Source: Gelidibacter mesophilus DSM 14095 (lineage in GTDB: Bacteria; Bacteroidota; Bacteroidia; Flavobacteriales; Flavobacteriaceae). From it: a stretch of 64,000 nt of DNA. The notes under the pieces were generated by a model that was given only the letters and a program-made list of their open reading frames with translations, was not told the origin of the DNA and did no database searches. How positions within the stretch are numbered: position 1 is the stretch's first letter; each line of letters starts with the position of its first letter. The position numbers were made by a program, and so were the translations under genes. Below are positions 1 through 7,766 of this stretch, one piece after another. The stretch lies in contig NZ_KE383968.1 in the NCBI RefSeq assembly GCF_000423005.1, forward strand, positions 383,680-447,679, in the 5' to 3' direction.

Positions 1-1
1 T

Positions 2-292
2 TCTGAAAGTGTCGCCATCCAACGCATTTTTGGAAAAAACAATCCTGATTTCAGTTCTACCAAAGCTTTTACAGGACATACCTTGGCAGCAGCAGGCGTC
101 GTGGAAGCTGTGTTTTCAATAATTTCTCTTCAAGAACAGACGGTATTTCCCAACCTTAATTTTAAATCCGCAATACCAGAAACCGGATTAATACCTGTAA
201 CTTCAGTGGTCAAAAAAGAGTTATCCCATGTGTTATCCAATTCCTTCGGATTTGGCGGCAACTGTTCTACACTTATTTTCTCAAAGGCATGA
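2..292 (+). CDS. beta-ketoacyl-ACP synthase, C-terminal part (FabF-like)
   Basis: Open reading frame entering from the left edge; the start and the catalytic Cys lie outside the window. What remains is the last ~96 residues of a thiolase-fold condensing enzyme. It shows the KAFTGHTLAAAG segment (nt ~59-97), which carries the conserved Lys and the second catalytic His of KAS II enzymes, and the C-terminal NSFGFGGNCS glycine-rich strand. The stop overlaps the next start (ATGA, 289-292), so the two ketosynthase-like proteins are translationally coupled, as in aryl-polyene/flexirubin clusters where an active synthase pairs with a degenerate partner. Family assignment is secure; the substrate (polyene chain extension) is inferred from the neighbours. 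Confidence 0.85.
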   Translation, partial: SESVAIQRIFGKNNPDFSSTKAFTGHTLAAAGVVEAVFSIISLQEQTVFPNLNFKSAIPETGLIPVTSVVKKELSHVLSNSFGFGGNCSTLIFSKA

Positions 293-1308
293 AAAAAGTT
301 TATATCCATAGCGCAGTAACCATATCGGCTCAAAACACCTTTGAAAACAGCGAATTTCTGAATGAAATTAAAGCCATACCCTTAAAAATCGCTCCGGCAC
401 ACTACCCTAATTATAGAGATTACATTGCTCCTGCAGCTTCAAGACGAATGGCTGCCGGTGTAAAAATGGGTGTTACCGCGGCAACTAAAGCTCTCGAAAA
501 AGCGAATTTAAAACATCCTGATGCCATTATCATTGGAACAGGCATGGGCTGTATTGAGGATACTGAAAAGTTTTTAAATAGTATTATCGCCAACGATGAA
601 GCCTTTTTAACTCCAACCGCATTTATTCAATCTACCCATAATACAGTGGGAGCACAAATAGCTTTGGGACTCAAATGTAAAGCCTATAATAATACATTTG
701 TTCATGCGGCATTATCTTTTGAATCGGCACTTATGGACGCCCAATTACTCATACAACAAGAGGAAGCCCATCATATTTTAGTTGGCGGTGTTGACGAATT
801 GGGCAAGGAAATCATCAATTATATCCAATTATTGGAAGACGCTAAGTACAAAGGCATCCAAGTGCCTTTTGGAGAAGGTGCCTCCTTTTTTGTAGCATCT
901 TCAGACACCGAAGAAAACGCTGTTGAATTAGTAGATATGGATGTTTGTAGTACCGCTTGTCAAGAAACAATCCAAAATAAATTAAAGTCTTTTCTGATAA
1001 AAAACAAGATAGAACATGCGGATATTGATGCTTTAGTGCTGGGCAGAAATGGGGATGCTTTTGATGTTTACTATGATAGCGTTACTAGTCTGTTTAAAAA
1101 TGCGACTAAATTACACTATAAACATTTAAGTGGCGAATTCTACACCGCCTCACCATTTGGAATGTGGGTCGCATTTGAGATTTTAAAGCGTCAGGAAATC
1201 CCAGAGGCTCTTATTTATGATGGTAAGACAAAAGCTGAGATTCATACCATCCTGCTTTACAATCAGTTCAAGGGTCGTGATCACAGTTTTATACTTTTGA
1301 AACGATGA
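289..1308 (+). CDS. beta-ketoacyl synthase-like protein, probable chain-length-factor partner
   Basis: 339 aa, slightly short for a ketosynthase (usually ~400). Thiolase-fold segments are visible (IIIGTGMGCIEDT near 80-92, STHNTVGAQIALGL near 115-128). The nucleophile motif is degenerate: where active enzymes have V-T-A-C-S-S this protein reads V-H-A-A-L-S (residues 138-143), placing Ala141 at the Cys position. It is therefore probably not a condensing enzyme but the partner of the synthase encoded just upstream, with which it overlaps by 4 nt; such pairs set chain length in type II polyketide and aryl-polyene systems. The ATG at 289 is fixed by that overlap. It also overlaps the next gene by 4 nt. 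Confidence 0.8.
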   Translation: MKKVYIHSAVTISAQNTFENSEFLNEIKAIPLKIAPAHYPNYRDYIAPAASRRMAAGVKMGVTAATKALEKANLKHPDAIIIGTGMGCIEDTEKFLNSIIANDEAFLTPTAFIQSTHNTVGAQIALGLKCKAYNNTFVHAALSFESALMDAQLLIQQEEAHHILVGGVDELGKEIINYIQLLEDAKYKGIQVPFGEGASFFVASSDTEENAVELVDMDVCSTACQETIQNKLKSFLIKNKIEHADIDALVLGRNGDAFDVYYDSVTSLFKNATKLHYKHLSGEFYTASPFGMWVAFEILKRQEIPEALIYDGKTKAEIHTILLYNQFKGRDHSFILLKR

Positions 1309-2072
1309 GAAATCTTCAAATCACAAGTATCGCAACGCTCTTCATGTTTCTATTTTTAGTGCTGTGCGATACTTTTAACGGAATTGCCTTATGGTGGTAT
1401 GTTCTTCTGATTAGTATTTGGCTTTTGGTGATGGCCATGGGCTCTTTTCATATGCGCTGGAACTTTTATCTGAAAGCTTTCACCTCTAAAAAAAATCAAA
1501 CCACAAAGCAAATCGCTCTAACCTTTGATGACGGTCCAAACCCTAATTTCACACTAAAGGTTTTGGATCTTCTTAACCAATATAACGCCAAAGCTACTTT
1601 TTTTTGTATTGGTGTCAACGTTGAGACTTATCCAGAAATTTTCAAAAGCATTATAGACAATGGTCATGACATTGGTAACCATTCATTTTCTCATGATGCG
1701 ATGATCGCCTTTAATTCCACTGAGACCTGGCTGAATGAGATCAAACAAGCCGAAAATAGCATTCTAAGAATTGGTGGTAAAAAAACCAACCTGTTCAGAC
1801 CGCCATTTGGAGTGACCACGCCAAAACTGGCAAGAGCCCTTAAAGTAACTGAACACAAAGTGATTGGCTGGAATATCCGATCTTATGACACGGTTACCAA
1901 AAGCCCAGAACGCATCATCAAGCGAATTACAAAACAGATAAAACCAGGAGCCATTCTACTGTTGCATGACAAACAACCCAATGTTTTGCCGGTTTTGGAA
2001 CATTTATTGCGAGTCCTTCAAAAATGGGATTATCAAACCGTTACTATAAATGAACTTCTCAATGAAAAATAA
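1305..2072 (+). CDS. membrane-anchored polysaccharide deacetylase (NodB domain)
   Basis: 255 aa. Two hydrophobic segments (about residues 8-22 and 27-48) anchor a NodB/CE4 domain. Visible CE4 motifs: TFDDGP (73-78, catalytic and metal Asp), a metal-binding His pair in GNHSFSH (His126 and His130), RPPFG (motif 3) and LLLHD near the C terminus. CE4 enzymes are metal-dependent amide/ester hydrolases that remove acetyl groups from sugars. In flexirubin/aryl-polyene loci a protein of this type is common, and its real substrate is unsettled. It overlaps the upstream gene by 4 nt and the next by 11 nt, so it belongs to the same transcript. Family sure, substrate unknown. Confidence 0.85.
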   Translation: MRNLQITSIATLFMFLFLVLCDTFNGIALWWYVLLISIWLLVMAMGSFHMRWNFYLKAFTSKKNQTTKQIALTFDDGPNPNFTLKVLDLLNQYNAKATFFCIGVNVETYPEIFKSIIDNGHDIGNHSFSHDAMIAFNSTETWLNEIKQAENSILRIGGKKTNLFRPPFGVTTPKLARALKVTEHKVIGWNIRSYDTVTKSPERIIKRITKQIKPGAILLLHDKQPNVLPVLEHLLRVLQKWDYQTVTINELLNEK

Positions 2073-2700
2073 GAATTATTTCCTTTTTTTGGCGTTTGCT
2101 TTTATGATTGTTTTCAGTGGAATTTCCCAAAGCAAATTATCAGCAGAAGAAGAAATGACATTCAAAGCCAAAGTCCAAAAAACAGCAGAAAACACCCAAT
2201 CCATTATCAGCGATTTTACGCAGACCAAACATTTAAGTGTTTTGGATCATAACATTTCTTCCGAAGGAAAGCTGGTGTTTAAAGCACCAAATCTGGTCAA
2301 GTGGATGTATCTCAAGCCTTATAAAAATAGTGCTATTTTTAAGGATGATCAACTTTTGGTGACCAATGAGGGCAAAAAGGATAAAATTGATTTGAGCTCT
2401 AATAAATTATTCAGAAGTCTAAACTCTCTAATTGTAAACAGTATTAAAGGGGATATGTTTGACGCCTCGCAATTTGAGTTGGCCTATTTTAAATATGATG
2501 ATGCCTATTTGGTTAAATTTGTTCCGAAAGACAAACGGATGCAAAAATTCATCGCAGCCTTTGAATTAAAATTTTCCAATCCATCAGCGGAAGTAGAAGA
2601 AGTAAGACTGATAGAACCTAACGATGATTATACATTGATTACGTTCAGTAATCGGAAGGTAAATACAAGGGTTGCCGAAAGCGATTTTGATAACAAATAA
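2062..2700 (+). CDS. LolA-like outer-membrane lipoprotein carrier protein
   Basis: 212 aa from the ATG at 2062; an in-frame ATG at 2050 lies deeper inside the upstream gene and would spoil the signal peptide. The N terminus (Lys-rich start, hydrophobic run to about residue 20) is a Sec signal. The rest matches the LolA/LolB beta-fold: the FTQTKHLSVLDHNISSEGKLVFKAP-type opening strands, followed by a W-x-Y motif (KWMYLKP). LolA relatives are constant members of aryl-polyene and flexirubin clusters, where they are thought to move the lipid-like pigment through the periplasm together with the MMPL exporter. Housekeeping LolA is the alternative; operon context argues for the pigment role. Confidence 0.82.
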   Translation: MKNKNYFLFLAFAFMIVFSGISQSKLSAEEEMTFKAKVQKTAENTQSIISDFTQTKHLSVLDHNISSEGKLVFKAPNLVKWMYLKPYKNSAIFKDDQLLVTNEGKKDKIDLSSNKLFRSLNSLIVNSIKGDMFDASQFELAYFKYDDAYLVKFVPKDKRMQKFIAAFELKFSNPSAEVEEVRLIEPNDDYTLITFSNRKVNTRVAESDFDNK

Positions 2701-2801
2701 ATACTCGCAAAGTATACTAAGACACAGACGAAATTAACGCTTCAAAAACTCTGGGCCTCTGCGAGAGAAAAATTAGTGCGAGAACACCTGAAAAAACAAG
2801 T
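2701..2801. repeat. intergenic flavobacterial-style repeat fragment
   Basis: The 101-nt gap holds phrases such as CTCGCAAAGTATACTAAG (from 2703) and GCCTCTGCGAGAGAAAA (from 2755). I recall similar wording as dispersed intergenic repeats in Flavobacteriaceae genomes. There is no U-run terminator. It is the only sizeable gap in the first half of the pigment operon. Assignment is from memory of the genre, not from a search. Confidence 0.35.
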
Positions 2802-3173
2802 ATGTTAATAAAAAACTTCTACAAAGTCCTATCCTCTAAATCGCTCGACGGAAGTACATTTGAAACAACCATCGCCATTCAAAAAGAACATCCCATCTTT
2901 GATGGCCATTTCCCTAGTTTTCCAATAACTCCAGGCGTTGCAATGCTTCAAATAATAAAAGAACTCACAGAAACACAGTGTGACCAATCCCTATTTTTAG
3001 AATCGGCGTCCAATGTCAAGTTTATAGCTTTGGTCAACCCCAAGGAGAATACCCGCTTAAAATTCCATATCTCTTTTCAGGAAGACCAACAACATATCAA
3101 GATAAAAAATACCACTTCTTTTAAAGACGGAACACCAGTATTGAAATGTAATGTTACCTTTGTCAAACCTTAA
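2802..3173 (+). CDS. 3-hydroxyacyl-ACP dehydratase-like hot-dog protein (ApeI/FabZ type)
   Basis: 123 aa, single hot-dog domain. The GHFPSFPITPGVAMLQ segment (35-50) is the FabZ/FabA active-site signature, with His36 as the catalytic base. The Glu that FabZ carries four residues after PGV is Gln50 here, as I recall for the ApeI-like aryl-polyene dehydratases. Role: removal of water from the 3-hydroxyacyl intermediate to create each double bond of a conjugated polyene. A shorter start is possible, but this ATG directly follows an A-rich stretch (AAAAAACAAGTATG). The fold is clear; the aryl-polyene assignment depends on context. Confidence 0.8.
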   Translation: MLIKNFYKVLSSKSLDGSTFETTIAIQKEHPIFDGHFPSFPITPGVAMLQIIKELTETQCDQSLFLESASNVKFIALVNPKENTRLKFHISFQEDQQHIKIKNTTSFKDGTPVLKCNVTFVKP

Positions 3174-3189
3174 CACTGGTCTGAAATTG

Positions 3190-4389
3190 ATGGCGCTCCC
3201 TGAAATAACATCCAAACTACTAGCTTTTCGCTGTTGTGTGGTCTTGCCAACATACAACAACGAGAAAACATTAAGACGCGTTCTTGATGGTGTTTTGGAA
3301 TTTACACAGGACGTCATTCTCGTCAATGACGGTTCGTCGGATGACACGTTGCGAATCCTAAAGAGTTATCCACAGATCATTCAACTTCATCAAATTAAAA
3401 ACACAGGAAAAGGTCATGCTCTAAAAATTGGATTTAAACATGCGGTCAGTTTAGGGTTTGATTACGCCATAACTTTAGATACTGATGGCCAGCATTTTCC
3501 ATCAGATATTCCAAACTTTATTGAAGCGCTTGATGCTTCAGAAGATAAGAAGATCCTAATTATTGGTGATCGTAATATGAATACTGCGGATGTTTTGGCA
3601 CGAAGCGCCAAAGGCAATCGGGTATCTACTTTTTGGATGAAAGCCGCTACCGGATTGAAGTTGCAGGATTCACAGTCCGGATTTCGCTTATATCCCATCA
3701 AGGACATGGACGGGATTAAATTTATGGAGGCCACTAAAAAGTTTGAATTTGAAATTGAGGCCATTGTAAAATCCTATTGGGCAGGCATTGCTATTGTTCA
3801 TGTGCCCATTGAAGTATTATATGATATGAAAGAGCGGGTGTCGCACTTCCGCCCATTTATGGATATTGCAAGAATGGTGGTGCTTTACACTTGGTTCCTG
3901 ATTTTGAGACTTTTTTACATAGGTCCCCGAAATTTTTATCGAAAATTAAAAAAAAAAGGCCTTAAACGATTCTTCCTTGAGGATTTTCTAAGAAATCAGG
4001 ATTCTCCAAAAAAGAAAGCACTTTCTATTGCATTAGGTGTCTTTTTAGGCTTGTCGCCACTTTGGGGGTTTCATACCGTGATTGTCATTTTCTTGGCCAT
4101 TTTACTAAGGCTCAATAAGCTCATTGCCTTCGCCTTCTCCAATATTAGTTTCCCTCCATTTATTCCATTTGTACTGTTACTAAGCTTGGAAACGGGGAAT
4201 TGGGTGTTGGGTATTGAATCTCACTATACGCTACAGGGCATTAAAGAGAATTTTGATTTAATGCGGCATCTAGAGGCTTATTTGGTAGGAAGCTTGGTGC
4301 TTTCCACCAGTTCGGCCTTACTTTTTGGCCTCTTAGGCTATGTGTTTTTTTCGATAATTGATAGAAAAAAAGTGTTAATTCATGGCTGA
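3190..4389 (+). CDS. family 2 glycosyltransferase fused to a DUF2062 membrane domain
   Basis: 399 aa from the ATG at 3190; the in-frame ATG at 3151 would overlap the dehydratase gene by 23 nt and adds residues unlike GT2 N termini. Residues ~15-230 are a GT-A fold: VVLPTYNNEKTL, VNDGSSDDT, and TLDTDGQH with the DxD metal site. The C-terminal third is hydrophobic and matches DUF2062 (ALGVFLGLSPLWGFHT, then two or three membrane helices). GT2 enzymes of this dolichyl-phosphate-mannose-synthase-like type transfer sugars to lipid or hydroxyl acceptors; here the acceptor could be the polyene or its lipid anchor. Overlaps the MMPL gene by 8 nt. Confidence 0.83.
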   Translation: MALPEITSKLLAFRCCVVLPTYNNEKTLRRVLDGVLEFTQDVILVNDGSSDDTLRILKSYPQIIQLHQIKNTGKGHALKIGFKHAVSLGFDYAITLDTDGQHFPSDIPNFIEALDASEDKKILIIGDRNMNTADVLARSAKGNRVSTFWMKAATGLKLQDSQSGFRLYPIKDMDGIKFMEATKKFEFEIEAIVKSYWAGIAIVHVPIEVLYDMKERVSHFRPFMDIARMVVLYTWFLILRLFYIGPRNFYRKLKKKGLKRFFLEDFLRNQDSPKKKALSIALGVFLGLSPLWGFHTVIVIFLAILLRLNKLIAFAFSNISFPPFIPFVLLLSLETGNWVLGIESHYTLQGIKENFDLMRHLEAYLVGSLVLSTSSALLFGLLGYVFFSIIDRKKVLIHG

Positions 4390-6799
4390 TTTTTTCTATA
4401 CTCTTTATAAACTCATTCAAAGTGTAAAGCTGGTCTTTGCCGTTGTATTGGGGATTATTTTCGGCGCGCTTATCTGGATAGCCTCGACGATTAAATTTGA
4501 CGAGGATATTTCAAAATTGATCCCTACAAATTCCGAAAACGAGCAGCTGCAAAAGGTTCTGAAGACTACCCAATTTGCAGACAAAATTATTGTTACTTTT
4601 GAAAAGGACATCAATGGATCAACCGAGGATTTAATAAATTATGCCACACAATTTTTAGATTCACTCACTGAACATTCTGGCGAATATGTCAAAAATATCC
4701 AAGGTAAAATTGCGGAGGAATCTATTTTTGAAACCTTAGATTTTGTCTATACCAACGCTCCACTCTTTTTAAAAACATCCGATTACCTTAATATTTCAAA
4801 CAAGTTGCCTCCTGACTCCATTGCCAAGATCACAGAAAGCAACTATAAAACCTTGATCTCACCATCTGGAATCGTAGCCAAAAAAACCATTGTCAAAGAT
4901 CCATTGGGAATTTCTTTAATGGCCATAAAGCATCTCCAAAAACTAGGAATTTCTGATGATTTCACACTCAAAGACGGCTTTTTGGTCAGCAAGGACGAAC
5001 ACGATTTATTATTATTTATCACTCCTCACTACCCAAGTAATAATACTTCGCAAAACGGAATTTTTTCTAAGCAGCTCTATCAACTCCAAGAGCAATTAGA
5101 CATAATCTACAGCGGCAAAATTAAAAGCTCCTATTTTGGCGGAACGCTCATTGCCGTAGCCAACGCCCAACAAATCAAAAAAGACATTCTGGTCACGGTC
5201 ACTATTGCCATGATTTTACTTATGACTGTTTTTATAGTTTTCTATAAAAAATTGACCATCCCTATTATTTTGTTCGTTCCCACAGTTTTTGGCGGTCTGT
5301 TGGCCATTTCAGTGTTATCGATAGTTCGGACTGAAATCTCCGCAATTTCCTTAGGAATTGGAGCAGTACTTCTTGGCGTAACCTTAGATTATTCGCTACA
5401 TATATTGACCCATATTCGGAACAATGAAACCTTGGAGGAACTTTTTAAGAGTGTTTCAAAACCTATTTTAATGAGCAGTTTAACCACGGCGTTGGCATTT
5501 TTATGTTTATTGTTTGTTGATTCTCCAGCACTCCAGGATTTAGGTGTTTTTGCCGCAATTAGTGTGATTGGAGCCGCAGTATTTGCGCTAATCTTCATTC
5601 CACAAGTATATAAGGGAAGTTCCACAAAAACTTCAAAACCATCATTGTTTGATCGTTTAGCATCTTATGGATTCCATAAAAACAAAATTCTTATTGGAGG
5701 TGTTGCTGCCCTTCTTATTTTAAGTGGTTTCACCTATCATCGCGTGCTATTCAACAAAGACATCTCAAACCTTAACTATCAACCACAACATCTAAAATCT
5801 GCGGAGACAAGATTGGATAAATTGATCAACATTTCCTCAAAATCATTATATGTAATTGCTTTTGGAGAGCATGAACAAGAAGTTTTGGAAACGAATGATG
5901 CTATTTTCGAGACCCTCCAAAATTTGGAAAATGACCAGAGCATTTTGAGCTATAACTCCGTTGGCGCTTTGGTCTCTTCAAATAAAAAACAACAAGAAAA
6001 TATTCAGCGTTGGAATCACTTTTGGACTTCAGATACTAAAGCGCAAACAGAGTCGAATTTGATTTCTAACGGCATTAAATTTGGATTTAAGCCACATACC
6101 TTTCAGGAGTTTTACAACCTTTTAGAACATGACTTTCAACCCATAAGCATTAAAGATTATAAAAAGATAAATGTCATTCCCATTGATGATTTTATTTCCA
6201 AAGATGACAATTTCTTGACGATTTCTTCAGTGGTCCATGTTGACGACTCTAAGATTCAAAAAGTAAAAAATGCCTTTAACAATTCAAAAAATGCTGTGGT
6301 TATTGACCGTCAAGCTATCAATGAGAGCTTTTTGGGACATTTGAAAAATGACTTCAACAATCTTCTCATGTATTGTTTTATCGCTATACTGTTACTATTG
6401 TTCCTATTCTACAGAAATATAAGATTAACTTTAGTTACGGTCATTCCAATCCTCATCACTTGGTTCATCACCATCGGGATTATGGGCGTCTTTCGATTAG
6501 AATTCAACATCTTCAATATTATTATTTCTACGTTTATTTTTGGTTTGGGTGTAGATTATAGTATTTTCATGACCAATGGAATGCAATCGGGTTCCTCATC
6601 AATGGCAACACATAAAACGTCTATTATTTTGTCCGTTTTAACGACAATTTTAGGAGTTGGCGTTTTGATTTTCGCAAAACATCCCGCCCTGCATTCCTTG
6701 GCAACCATCTCGATAATTGGAATTCTTGCGGCGATGTTTATTTCGTTTGTAGTACAACCGCTATTGTATCATTTGTTAATTTCGAGAAAACATCTTTGA
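4382..6799 (+). CDS. MMPL/RND-family exporter
   Basis: 805 aa inner-membrane transporter. One N-terminal helix (~15-37), a periplasmic loop of ~230 residues, a bundle of helices (~270-410), a second helix-plus-loop unit (from ~435), and a final bundle (~660-800): the two-fold pseudo-repeat of RND proteins. GVTLDYSLHI and GLGVDYSIF in the two bundles are the conserved proton-relay Asp helices of MMPL exporters. No outer-membrane or adaptor gene is adjacent. In aryl-polyene clusters this exporter works with the LolA-like protein to bring the pigment to the outer membrane. Family call is firm; the cargo is inferred. Confidence 0.88.
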   Translation: MADFFYTLYKLIQSVKLVFAVVLGIIFGALIWIASTIKFDEDISKLIPTNSENEQLQKVLKTTQFADKIIVTFEKDINGSTEDLINYATQFLDSLTEHSGEYVKNIQGKIAEESIFETLDFVYTNAPLFLKTSDYLNISNKLPPDSIAKITESNYKTLISPSGIVAKKTIVKDPLGISLMAIKHLQKLGISDDFTLKDGFLVSKDEHDLLLFITPHYPSNNTSQNGIFSKQLYQLQEQLDIIYSGKIKSSYFGGTLIAVANAQQIKKDILVTVTIAMILLMTVFIVFYKKLTIPIILFVPTVFGGLLAISVLSIVRTEISAISLGIGAVLLGVTLDYSLHILTHIRNNETLEELFKSVSKPILMSSLTTALAFLCLLFVDSPALQDLGVFAAISVIGAAVFALIFIPQVYKGSSTKTSKPSLFDRLASYGFHKNKILIGGVAALLILSGFTYHRVLFNKDISNLNYQPQHLKSAETRLDKLINISSKSLYVIAFGEHEQEVLETNDAIFETLQNLENDQSILSYNSVGALVSSNKKQQENIQRWNHFWTSDTKAQTESNLISNGIKFGFKPHTFQEFYNLLEHDFQPISIKDYKKINVIPIDDFISKDDNFLTISSVVHVDDSKIQKVKNAFNNSKNAVVIDRQAINESFLGHLKNDFNNLLMYCFIAILLLLFLFYRNIRLTLVTVIPILITWFITIGIMGVFRLEFNIFNIIISTFIFGLGVDYSIFMTNGMQSGSSSMATHKTSIILSVLTTILGVGVLIFAKHPALHSLATISIIGILAAMFISFVVQPLLYHLLISRKHL

Positions 6800-6881
6800 A
6801 AATCAGTGTCATCTACAAGAGAATTTAAGCAGAGATAATCATAAAACTTTAAGTAATTTGTAACCCCCAAAAGGGCTTCAT

Positions 6882-7766
6882 ATGGGAACAATCAAAACAT
6901 CACCAATAACCAGAGTAAAATCCATCAGAAAGGAAGATTTTATCGAAAATTACTTTAAACCACAAAAACCGGTTTTAATAGAGGAGCTCTCTAAAGATTG
7001 GCCTGCTCATAAGAAATGGAATTTGGAATATATCCAAAGTTTGGCTGGAGATCAAATTGTGCCTTTATACAATAATGAACCCACCAAAGGCCGTCAAAAC
7101 TCTGTAGTGCCAGCAAAAAAAATGAAGCTGTACGATTATATTGAAATCCTGAAAACGCAGCCTACTGATTTGCGTATGTTTTTCTATAACGTGCTTCAAA
7201 AAATGCCACAATTACTTAACGATTTCACCTATCCTGATATTGGGTTACACTTTTTTAAGAAATTACCGGTCATGTTCTTTGGTGGCAAAGGCTCTAAAGT
7301 TCTGGCCCATTACGATATGGACCTGGCAGATCTGGTGCATTTTCATTTTCATGGACATAAGCAGGTGACGCTTTTTGCACCAGAACAGGCTAAGCATCTC
7401 TATAAAGTTCCTTTTACTGTCCATAATCTTGAAACAATAGATATGGATAACCCAGATTTTGAAACCTATCCCGCATTACAACTGGCGGAAGGTATTTCAG
7501 TTGAAATGAAACACGGCGACGCTTTATATATGCCTAGTGGCTATTGGCATTATATCACTTATTTGGATGGCGGATTCTCGATAACTTTACGCGCCTTTCC
7601 AAGAAAAGTGGGACGTTTGGCAAAATTATTTTCAAACATTGTTTTTATGCGGACGTTTGAAAATTTAATGCGTCGCACCATGGGCCAAGGTTGGGTGGAT
7701 TATAAAGAAAGCAAGATGGTAAATTGGATGAACAAAAATTACAGAAAAATGCATCGTGATGCATAA
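6882..7766 (+). CDS. cupin-like (JmjC-type, Cupin_8) probable Fe(II)/2-oxoglutarate oxygenase
   Basis: 294 aa. The N terminus (KPVLIEELSKDWPAHKKW) is typical of Cupin_8 proteins related to FIH/JmjC hydroxylases. The core strand AHYDMD gives His143-x-Asp145 and PSGYWHYI gives His223, the HxD...H iron-binding triad; HFHFHGHK (153-160) adds a His-rich strand. Predicted cytosolic: no signal peptide. The substrate is unknown; a protein or the pigment headgroup could be hydroxylated. It overlaps the next gene by 8 nt and follows the exporter by 82 nt, so it is probably part of the same operon. Confidence 0.78.
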   Translation: MGTIKTSPITRVKSIRKEDFIENYFKPQKPVLIEELSKDWPAHKKWNLEYIQSLAGDQIVPLYNNEPTKGRQNSVVPAKKMKLYDYIEILKTQPTDLRMFFYNVLQKMPQLLNDFTYPDIGLHFFKKLPVMFFGGKGSKVLAHYDMDLADLVHFHFHGHKQVTLFAPEQAKHLYKVPFTVHNLETIDMDNPDFETYPALQLAEGISVEMKHGDALYMPSGYWHYITYLDGGFSITLRAFPRKVGRLAKLFSNIVFMRTFENLMRRTMGQGWVDYKESKMVNWMNKNYRKMHRDA

